Shown here: positions 37,990 to 44,293 of the stretch, piece by piece
How positions within the stretch are numbered: position 1 is the stretch's first letter
Layout: each line of letters begins with the position of its first letter
DNA from: Micavibrio sp. UBA6147
Lineage (GTDB): Bacteria > Pseudomonadota > Alphaproteobacteria > Micavibrionales > UBA1664
Reading direction: 5' to 3'
DNA length: 64,000 nt
NCBI GenBank assembly: GCA_002423185.1
Contig: DIUX01000006.1
Span: forward strand, 186,235-250,234
Notes under the pieces: model-generated
The model's input: the letters and a program-made list of their open reading frames with translations, nothing else
Told to the model about the DNA's origin: nothing
The model's database searches: none
Position numbers and translations under genes: made by a program

Positions 37990-39726
37990 TTATCGTCCCA
38001 AGCTGCGCCATTGATTGCGGATGGCGTGCTGGATCGGTGCATCGAAATGCGACAGGAGTTGTTCCTGTTTATCCTGAGGAATGGCGAGTGTTCCGACCAC
38101 ATCGATCACGGCGCGTTTATCTTCGCCCCGCGCCGCCACGGCAACCATCGTGTCCAGCCGTTCATAGCTGAGTAATTCCACCGCCAATAAATGGTTAATC
38201 AAGCCCCCTTCGCCTTTTTCAAAGGCCAGCGCAACGCCGCGATCCAGCGTTGCTTGGTCAACCCCGAAGCGGTCGAGCAAGAAAACATAAGCATCTTTAT
38301 TGCCTTCGCCCACCGCGGCAAGAAACGCGTCCTGTACATCCGTTTGCGTCAAGCCCGCATCGCGCACGATGCGCACCATCGCCGCCGCGTTCTTACGGTT
38401 GGCGGCGTTGCTCAAGGCCTCGCCTATACCCGGTTTATCGGGGAAGACATAGGCCATCATGAATCGATTGAACATGATATACGGCGCCCTGCTGCGTGCT
38501 TCGTCCACAATATCCGCGCGCGTGTTGTTGGCGCTGGCGGAGGCATCGACCAGTGCCGCATAGCCTTGGCCATATAAATTCGCATAAACGCGGGTGACAT
38601 CCTCGACCGTCACTCCCGAACCGCGCAAAAAATCCTCGGACATTTTATGTTCGCGTTCGATGATTGCGCGCGCAAAAATCGCATCAAAAATCCCGTCGCG
38701 CTTCAGACCTGATACAACATTGGCCACCCAGCCGCCGCCGTTAGACTTCGACAATAAATAGGTATAAATGCCGTCTGCGCTTCCATGAGCATGACGCGTC
38801 AAAATCATGCTTGCAGTATCATTCTTTTCGGCAATCAAGGCTGAGATATAAGCCTCACCAAGCATGACAGGCGCAAAATCCGTGTGTGATAAGAGTAAGT
38901 CCGCAACCTCTGTCGCGCCGAGTGTCACCGCCTCCGCCACACGCGGCATCAAGTCTTGCGCTGTGAACGAAAAACTGTCTTGCGCCAAGACCAAGCGCAC
39001 AGCATCGGCATTGTTTCTTTGAACGGCTCGATGCAGGAATGCCGGCGCTTGATCCGTTAAATCGGCCATGTCCATCAAAATCGCTAACCGTTCAGCATTT
39101 GCCGCGGCCACAACATCGAGAGCCGCCCGCGCCAAAGTCTCCCTCCCGAAAGAAACCCGCGCCCGCAAATAGTCAAACCAAAAACTGTCTTCATTGGATG
39201 CGCTGCTCACGAAATAGACATCCAGCGCCTGACGGCTGGGGGCTTTGAGGCTCGCGATCCATTCTGCGTCTTCGGTGCTTTTTGCATTGAGGGAGGTGGC
39301 ATAGATTCTGTCGGCAAGGTCTTGCGGAATGGCGATAATCCCAGACAAGGCCGCAAATGCGTCGCGTTTATCCGTTTCATAGAGCTCCACAAAAGCGTTC
39401 AGACGGGCATAGTCGGAAAATTTTCCCATGCCGGCGAGGCTGCGAATGGCGTCAAATTCGCCGTCATTCGCCATGCGCAGCAAGAAATTCGCCTCATCTT
39501 GCGGTGTGATGCGGTCAACATAGACCGCCATATCCGTCACGTTGCGCTCGGCATAGGCGTCATGGAGGTAATCATCCGAGTTTTCCGACCGGTCATACAT
39601 GACATAGCCGCCCGCCATCACTCCCAGCGCCACAGCCGCCGCCGCGCCTCTTTGCGCCATTTTTATCTGGCGGGTTTGGCGCGCTTTTGCAACTGCTTTG
39701 GGGGTGTCTTCTTTGCCGTCTGCCAT
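37990..39726 (-). CDS. Hypothetical membrane-anchored helical-repeat protein in the MAD operon
   Basis: 578 residues, starts MADGKEDTPKAVAKAR (same MAD opening), one TM (~27-45, AAAAVALGVMAGGYVMY), then an all-helical domain of roughly 33-residue repeat-like units resembling ankyrin or Sel1-type solenoids without a strict consensus (FLHRAVQRNNADAVRLVL; ALSNAANRKNAAAMVRIV; FLAAVGEGNKDAYVFLL). This would be a periplasmic solenoid for protein binding. It sits between MAD-paralogues 1 and 2, which suggests a complex with them. Confidence 0.78.
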   Translation of the reverse strand: MADGKEDTPKAVAKARQTRQIKMAQRGAAAAVALGVMAGGYVMYDRSENSDDYLHDAYAERNVTDMAVYVDRITPQDEANFLLRMANDGEFDAIRSLAGMGKFSDYARLNAFVELYETDKRDAFAALSGIIAIPQDLADRIYATSLNAKSTEDAEWIASLKAPSRQALDVYFVSSASNEDSFWFDYLRARVSFGRETLARAALDVVAAANAERLAILMDMADLTDQAPAFLHRAVQRNNADAVRLVLAQDSFSFTAQDLMPRVAEAVTLGATEVADLLLSHTDFAPVMLGEAYISALIAEKNDTASMILTRHAHGSADGIYTYLLSKSNGGGWVANVVSGLKRDGIFDAIFARAIIEREHKMSEDFLRGSGVTVEDVTRVYANLYGQGYAALVDASASANNTRADIVDEARSRAPYIMFNRFMMAYVFPDKPGIGEALSNAANRKNAAAMVRIVRDAGLTQTDVQDAFLAAVGEGNKDAYVFLLDRFGVDQATLDRGVALAFEKGEGGLINHLLAVELLSYERLDTMVAVAARGEDKRAVIDVVGTLAIPQDKQEQLLSHFDAPIQHAIRNQWRSLGR

Positions 39727-39744
39727 GCTTGTTCCCTTTGTGCC

Positions 39745-40626
39745 TTAACGACTATTCTTTAAATCTTGATTGAGCCGTCGCCGCGACCGATGCGCCCTTG
39801 CGATCGTCGCGCCCGCCGTCATTCCGAACGGTGCCAACAAGAACAAGCCAAACCCTGCAACCCCCGTCGCAAGGGCGGCATTCCACACCAATTCCCCCCG
39901 CTTTTTTTGCGTGTTAAGGCCTTCGGTTTGTGCCGCGCTGAAGCCGTATTGTCCGTTGATAAGCTGGCTTTTCGCGGCGTTCCATTCTTGCAAGGCCGCG
40001 CGCAGATGGTGAAGATAGGGCTGGCCGCCCAAATCCGCCGCCTGCCTTTGTTCGACGTCGCGTTCAATCCCGCCTGTCCAGTCTTTATAGCGTTCACTGA
40101 TGTCGGTGAATGCATAAAAATTCGGCATTTCTGCGCCTTCGGGGCGGGTGCCTTGTTCCAGACTCGTCACAAGGGCTTGTAAATGTTCGCTGATGTCAAA
40201 GCTGCTCTCCAATGCCGCTCCGGCATTATCGACAAAATCAAGCTCGTCGCCGTCATAGACATAAAGGCGGTATTCCCCGTCTTGCGAGAACAAAGCGTAG
40301 GTCTTCCCCTCATGCGACAAGGCATGATAGCGGTAGCCTTGTTCATAGCCGTAAGACACGGCGGCATCCAGCGCGGCTGCAGCCTGAGGCATCGTTTCTT
40401 CGATTGCCAGCCCGCCCATCGCACCGCACAGACCGGCTGCCGCGCCGATCATTGTCGACATCATTGTATACAACATGACGTCGCTGCCGTCCGTGTGGCG
40501 CATCTTATCGCGCCATTCTTCGGCGTAAATACCGGCATAGCCCTTGGCCTCGCCCGTACCGAAGGTGCGGTTGAAACGGCTCCTCAGTTTTTTCTGGTCG
40601 GGTCTGTCTTGTTTGCTGTCGGCCAT
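39745..40626 (-). CDS. Hypothetical membrane protein, MAD-paralogue 1 (first of operon)
   Basis: 293 residues from MADSKQDRPDQKK; a start eight codons earlier is possible, but GAAGG favours this ATG and it aligns with its paralogues. TM1 ~50-75, EQGYRYHALSHEG, FSQDGEYRLYVYD, SLEQGTRPEGAEMPNF, FTDISERYKDWTGGIERDV, LQEWNAAKSQL, NGQYGFSAAQ, TM2 (~250-275), basic tail HRSRRRLNQDL. The most diverged of the three copies. First gene of the operon; the next begins 18 bp later. Confidence 0.8.
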   Translation of the reverse strand: MADSKQDRPDQKKLRSRFNRTFGTGEAKGYAGIYAEEWRDKMRHTDGSDVMLYTMMSTMIGAAAGLCGAMGGLAIEETMPQAAAALDAAVSYGYEQGYRYHALSHEGKTYALFSQDGEYRLYVYDGDELDFVDNAGAALESSFDISEHLQALVTSLEQGTRPEGAEMPNFYAFTDISERYKDWTGGIERDVEQRQAADLGGQPYLHHLRAALQEWNAAKSQLINGQYGFSAAQTEGLNTQKKRGELVWNAALATGVAGFGLFLLAPFGMTAGATIARAHRSRRRLNQDLKNSR

Positions 40627-40738
40627 AGCAATGCCTTCTGGTTTTTTCAACCATCAGAACTAAACAACAAATTATGGAAAGTCAATATTTTTTCATAATG
40701 GCGGCTGGGGTTAATCTGCCCAAGACACCATTGAGGCC

Positions 40739-41002
40739 TTAATGATGCTCGGCCTGATTTTCGGGATTGGTGATGAATTTATAGCGTTCGATCAGGGTAT
40801 CAATCTTCGCCGCAATTTCCTTATCAACGTCGCCATAGAGCATCTCGGACGAGTTCACATCATTCAAAATATCCGCAAGGCGCATTAACCCATCAATTTG
40901 CGTCCGGTCAAAAATATAGTTTTTGTCCAGACAATCATTCAAGCGATCAATTTCGTTATTAATCGCATTGACGATGCTGTTTTTTCTAAACTGTGGATCC
41001 AT
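40739..41002 (-). CDS. Small hypothetical helical protein
   Basis: 87 residues, MDPQFRKNSIVNAINNE, all helical with alternating charged and aliphatic residues (IDGLMRLADILNDV; EIAAKIDTLIERY) and AGGA just before the start. No recognised domain. It lies 112 bp upstream of the MAD operon on the same strand and could be its leader gene, or be independent. Moderate confidence that it is real, based on composition and ribosome site. Confidence 0.6.
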   Translation of the reverse strand: MDPQFRKNSIVNAINNEIDRLNDCLDKNYIFDRTQIDGLMRLADILNDVNSSEMLYGDVDKEIAAKIDTLIERYKFITNPENQAEHH

Positions 41003-41095
41003 TTTTCCTGTGATACCTGCGGGTTCGATTCAGACATGCCTATCATATACCCCCCAGTGAAAAAAAGAAAACGGCTAGTTTCATTAAATTCACGC

Positions 41096-41124
41096 AAAAA
41101 AAAACAGCCCCTTTCGGGGCTGTT
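41096..41124 (-). terminator. Strong rho-independent terminator after the EF-hand gene
   Basis: 9-bp stem AACAGCCCC (41103-41111) / GGGGCTGTT (41116-41124), TTTC tetraloop, preceded on the plus strand by nine A's (41096-41104) that form the minus-strand U-tract. Confidence 0.88.
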
Positions 41125-41190
41125 GCAAGGCACGGGAAAATCGGATGAGCCCCAAATGAGTCTAAGATGGGGTGAGGTGAGAAACTCGGC

Positions 41191-41940
41191 CTATCCAAAT
41201 AAACCGGAGGAACCGCCCTGTCCTTGCTCGGAAAACAGGACATTGAGCATTTCAGAACGAATTGCTTCAAACCCTTGTGCCAATTCCTCTTCCGATACGC
41301 TGTCATCATCATCTTGGTCAAGATAATCAAACAGATTTTCGGAATCATCGGTTTCAAGAAGTTCGGCCAACCATTCAGCGCTGGCGGAAGAGGACTCAGC
41401 TCCGCCCGACGGTGGTGCGCCACCACCCGGAGGAGGCCCCGGAGGTGGGCCTTTTTTCGCCACGGCGGCGGAAAGCTCATCCTCGCTCAAGGCTTCATCG
41501 CCATCAACATCCGCCTCACCAAACAAGGCTTCAATGTCGCTCGCCCCTTTCGGTGCGCCGGCTTTGAATTCATCCAACGACAAACTGCCGTTCGAATCCG
41601 TGTCGGTGCTTTCGAACAGCTTGGTGAGGTCGAACGATGTCTGGCCGGACAAACGCCCTGCCGGAGGTTGTCCACCGCCCCTGCTTGCAACATCGGCGGT
41701 CAGCTCGTCTTGCGACACGCTGCCGTCTGAATTGCTGTCGATTTTGGAGAAAACATCCTCCAAGGACGGAGCATTCGCCCCGCTTGACGCGCCTTTCGGT
41801 GCGCCGGCCTTAAATTCGTCCAGACTCAGCAAACCGTTACTATCCGCATCTGTTTTTTGAAACAGTTGTTGGGTTCGTTGCTGCTGAAGCTGTTGCAGCA
41901 AGGCTTGTGCATCGGACTTACTTCCAATACCAGAGACCAT
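41191..41940 (-). CDS. EF-hand calcium-binding protein with five loops
   Basis: 249 residues, excellent AAGGAGG ribosome site, no signal peptide. Five 12-residue EF-hand loops: DADSNGLLSLDE (31-42), DSNSDGSVSQDE (68-79), DTDSNGSLSLDE (113-124), DVDGDEALSEDE (144-155), DQDDDDSVSEEE (208-219). Loops 1 and 3 have nearly identical flanks (FKAGAPKGAS), showing an internal duplication also visible in DNA. A Pro/Gly linker (~164-179) separates loops 4 and 5. Similar to EF-hand proteins of the XopAW type in other bacteria. Calcium buffer, sensor or secreted protein; role unknown. Monocistronic with its own terminator. Confidence 0.92.
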   Translation of the reverse strand: MVSGIGSKSDAQALLQQLQQQRTQQLFQKTDADSNGLLSLDEFKAGAPKGASSGANAPSLEDVFSKIDSNSDGSVSQDELTADVASRGGGQPPAGRLSGQTSFDLTKLFESTDTDSNGSLSLDEFKAGAPKGASDIEALFGEADVDGDEALSEDELSAAVAKKGPPPGPPPGGGAPPSGGAESSSASAEWLAELLETDDSENLFDYLDQDDDDSVSEEELAQGFEAIRSEMLNVLFSEQGQGGSSGLFG

Positions 41941-42074
41941 GGTAACCTCCTTTTCTAGAAAGTGTTAAAGTAATGTCCCTATGAAAGCATAACGAGCGGC
42001 GAGCGGGTTTTCCGTCGCGGGGTTGGTGGTTTTATTTTCATTGATCGGATATTGAAGGCGGATATTGCCGCAAG

Positions 42075-42095
42075 AAAACGGGGGCATTCGCCCCC
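42075..42095 (-). terminator. Terminator of the sigma/anti-sigma/sensor operon
   Basis: GGGGGC-ATTC-GCCCCC (42080-42095) with a short A-run (42075-42078) giving UUUU on the minus strand. Lies about 40 bp past the sensor gene stop. Confidence 0.65.
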
Positions 42096-42136
42096 TTATC
42101 AATAGATAGATATTTTGGTGACTGCTAAACTAAAGC

Positions 42137-42685
42137 CTATGGATGTTCCGGCAAGGGCACATCCCCATCCCTAAATGGCGGCTTGGGGCGATGTTTATCA
42201 AGAATAGTAAAAAACTCGATGCGTTGATCGTCCGGCAAGGCCTGTGCAATCGACAGGATAAATGCGGTCATGGACTCGCGCATCGCGCTGTCATAAGACG
42301 CCATATCGGCAACCGCGGCCTTGAATGCTTCGGCATCGAAATGCTCCGCAACCGTCATGGCATGAAGCGCATCAAACCGCGCCGCCATTGCCCGCATCGT
42401 ATCCTCGCGCCCATTGTCTTGAGCCGCGATCATGGCCTCCACCGCCTCACGATGCGGGGAATCCAGCGCCGCAGCAGCCTTTGCAAACCCGAAATCAAGC
42501 CGCATCCCGTGATGCTTGCCGTGCGGGGCGGGATGCTTTTTATCATTGAATGCGCCATGCCCGCCCATAAAGGGTGGCATTGGGTGCCCCCCCATAAGGC
42601 AACGCGACACGATGAATCCTCCCAAAAAGGCATTCACAAAAACCGAGGCCAGCAAAGCCCCCGCCAGTATTTTCTTATTTTGCAT
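42137..42685 (-). CDS. Periplasmic heavy-metal sensor-like protein (CnrX/Spy-CpxP-like)
   Basis: 182 residues from MQNKKILAGAL; an upstream ATG at 42715 is possible. One N-terminal membrane anchor (~6-27), a His-rich stretch (GGHGAFNDKKHPAPHGKHHG, ~39-58) suited to Zn/Ni/Co/Cu binding, then a four-helix Metal_resist-type domain with AMIAAQDNGREDTMRAMAARF. In cnr/ncc loci the CnrX sensor controls an ECF sigma factor through CnrY. Here it follows a sigma gene and a small membrane protein, the same order of roles. Confidence 0.82.
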   Translation of the reverse strand: MQNKKILAGALLASVFVNAFLGGFIVSRCLMGGHPMPPFMGGHGAFNDKKHPAPHGKHHGMRLDFGFAKAAAALDSPHREAVEAMIAAQDNGREDTMRAMAARFDALHAMTVAEHFDAEAFKAAVADMASYDSAMRESMTAFILSIAQALPDDQRIEFFTILDKHRPKPPFRDGDVPLPEHP

Positions 42686-42729
42686 CGTAAAACACTCTAT
42701 CTTTCGTGATTTCATTGCTTTATCGGCGT

Positions 42730-43149
42730 TTAATACAACAAGCCATTCATCATTAATCCGGCGCTTTGGTTGTATAGCGGCGAGGCCACAACCATTGCCG
42801 CCTGTTGCGCCGCCGCGTCGGACAGGGCAGCCTGTTGCGAGGAGGCCGCAAAACCCGACACCAAGCCCGCCGCCAATCCGACCAAAATCACCACATAGCC
42901 AGCATAAGGGGAAAACCGTCCGTTGCCAAACGCCCCCAATGACAGGCCGGCGATATAGCCCCGCGCGTCTTGGTCGTCCCTGTATGTTGGGGCTTTTATG
43001 GCGGCCTGTACATCATCATGGCTTGTTTGAAACTGAGCCTGATGAATAGCCGCCTTAACAATCCGGCCTTTCAGGTCGGGTGACGGTTGCGGCCACGCGG
43101 CGCGTTTTAACGCCCGCCCAATATCGAGATCATCCTGCATATCGGTCAT
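42730..43149 (-). CDS. Small single-TM protein, candidate anti-sigma factor
   Basis: 139 residues, GGAGGG ribosome site, starting 1 bp after the sigma gene stop. A cytoplasmic N-terminus (1-~80) with LGRALKRAAWPQPSPDLKGRIVKAAIHQAQF-like helices, one TM (~83-102, YAGYVVILVGLAAGLVSGFA), and a short Gln/Ala-rich periplasmic end. Its size, topology and position between an ECF sigma gene and a metal-sensor gene suggest a CnrY-like anti-sigma factor; sequence similarity to known anti-sigmas is not obvious, so this rests on context. Confidence 0.7.
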   Translation of the reverse strand: MTDMQDDLDIGRALKRAAWPQPSPDLKGRIVKAAIHQAQFQTSHDDVQAAIKAPTYRDDQDARGYIAGLSLGAFGNGRFSPYAGYVVILVGLAAGLVSGFAASSQQAALSDAAAQQAAMVVASPLYNQSAGLMMNGLLY

Positions 43150-43150
43150 A

Positions 43151-43864
43151 TTATCCCTCCAACAAATCTGTTTTGCAAGGCTCCAAAACCCCTTTCAAAG
43201 CCTTCCTTCCCCTTGCCAGCAGTGATTCCAGCGCCTCCACCGAAACCCCCATAATCTGTGCCGCTTCGCCATTCGTGCATTCAGAATAATACACCAGCAT
43301 CAGCGCCGTTTTCTGGCGATCCGGAATCGCCAAAAGTCCTTTCATCACCAAATCTGCAATGGCCTGTCCCTGTATTGCCGCTATTTTGCCATCCACACTC
43401 GGCGGCAAAATATGATCGGCGGCGTCAAGATTGACATGCGGTTTCCTGCGGCGAATTTCATCAATACAGGCATTATGCGCAACACGCAAAAGCCAGCTCT
43501 TCACCGCGCCGCCGCGTTGCCATTGACCGGCATTGTTCCACAGGCGCAAGCAGGTTTCCTGTGTGATGTCTTCGGCCAGCGCCGCATCCTTGAGCAACGC
43601 ATAAGAAAAACAAAACACCGCATTCATATACCGATCCAACATCGCGGCAAAGGCCGCCGCATCGCCTGCCGCTATGCGCTCCATCAACGCCGCGTCATCC
43701 ATCTCCGCGCCGCTTTCCGGCCTTGCGGGGTCGATCATTCCGCCATGTTCCGGCCTTTGAGCCGCGATCAAAGCCTGCGCGTTTTTGCTTTGATCGTCCT
43801 GCCGGGGCGGCGCGGAGGCTTTGCTCGCAAAAAAGTATTTTCGTGTCACTGTCTTCCCTGCCAT
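43151..43864 (-). CDS. ECF-family RNA polymerase sigma factor
   Basis: 237 residues from the ATG at 43864 (a GTG precedes it). Region 2: MLDRYMNAVFCFSYALLKDAALAEDITQETCLRLW; region 4: LLAIPDRQKTALMLVYYSECTNGEAAQIMGVSVEALESLLARGR, a clear helix-turn-helix. The first ~55 residues (Arg/Lys/Ala-rich) are outside the usual ECF domain, and a start near MDDAALMERI (43702) is also possible. Likely released by the downstream anti-sigma and sensor pair in response to metal or envelope stress. A perfect inverted repeat ends two bases before the chosen start. Confidence 0.9.
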   Translation of the reverse strand: MAGKTVTRKYFFASKASAPPRQDDQSKNAQALIAAQRPEHGGMIDPARPESGAEMDDAALMERIAAGDAAAFAAMLDRYMNAVFCFSYALLKDAALAEDITQETCLRLWNNAGQWQRGGAVKSWLLRVAHNACIDEIRRRKPHVNLDAADHILPPSVDGKIAAIQGQAIADLVMKGLLAIPDRQKTALMLVYYSECTNGEAAQIMGVSVEALESLLARGRKALKGVLEPCKTDLLEG

Positions 43865-43866
43865 CA

Positions 43867-43889
43867 CGCCAAACCATCACGGTTTGGCG
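43867..43889. promoter_or_regulatory. Perfect 9-bp inverted repeat abutting the sigma-factor start codon
   Basis: CGCCAAACC-ATCAC-GGTTTGGCG. On the minus strand it folds immediately upstream of the ATG, where the ribosome must bind; on the plus strand it is followed by GCTTTTTATTA and looks like an intrinsic terminator although no plus-strand gene precedes it. Either a translation-control hairpin, an operator, or a terminator for antisense transcription. Confidence 0.75.
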
Positions 43890-43921
43890 GCTTTTTATTA
43901 TCAGTTCATTGCGCAAGCCTT

Positions 43922-43950
43922 ATATAACCCCGATAACATAACGAAGCCAA
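43922..43950 (-). promoter_or_regulatory. Candidate promoter of the sigma operon
   Basis: Minus strand: TTGGCT (43950-43945), 17-bp spacer, TTATAT (43927-43922). It would give a ~50-nt leader containing the inverted repeat. Weak -35, so tentative. Confidence 0.3.
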
Positions 43951-44006
43951 CGGCCTAAATCCGTCGCCAAAAAACAAAAATTTTCCGAAAAATCCTCTAA
44001 AACGAC

Positions 44007-44035
44007 AAAAGCGACCAAATGGCCGCCTTTGTTTT
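44007..44035 (-). terminator. Possible terminator downstream of the TpsA extension
   Basis: AAAAGCGACC-AAAT-GGCCGCCTTT (44007-44030) forms a stem with one bulge and a G-U pair. On the minus strand it is followed by TTGTCGTTTT; T-runs on both sides make a bidirectional role possible. It lies past the stop of the in-frame extension (44072), not directly after the amber codon. Confidence 0.4.
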
Positions 44036-44071
44036 ACTCTGCCTTATGATCAAAGCCTGCCTGAGCCGGAC

Positions 44072-44293
44072 TTATTGGCAACCAGACTCGCCGGAAACAA
44101 GTGCCCGCGCATCGCTGGCAACACTGAATCCGCCATCGGAAGCGCCTTGTTCGCAGTCTTCTTCCGCCTCACCTTGCCCACCGGCGGCGGGTTCGATGTC
44201 AGACAGGGATTGCGGGTCGTCACCGCCCGTTGTTTCGAACCCTGTCACCGTCACCGTTGCGCCGCCTTGCGTAGGCTCGGTCGAGCCGGAGGG
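44072..44293 (-). other. 73-codon open frame continuing tpsA in frame after its amber stop
   Basis: After TAG (44294-44296) the same frame continues with PSGSTEPTQGG, VTVTGFETTGGDDPQS, acidic GEAEEDCEQGASDGG, and ends SGESGCQ before TAA at 44072. Codon use is G/C-ending and GNN-rich like the gene body. It contains two Cys (DCEQ and SGC), while the mature exoprotein has none that I can see. Either a decayed C-terminus, a readthrough product, or a separate small gene starting at an internal GTG. Confidence 0.6.
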
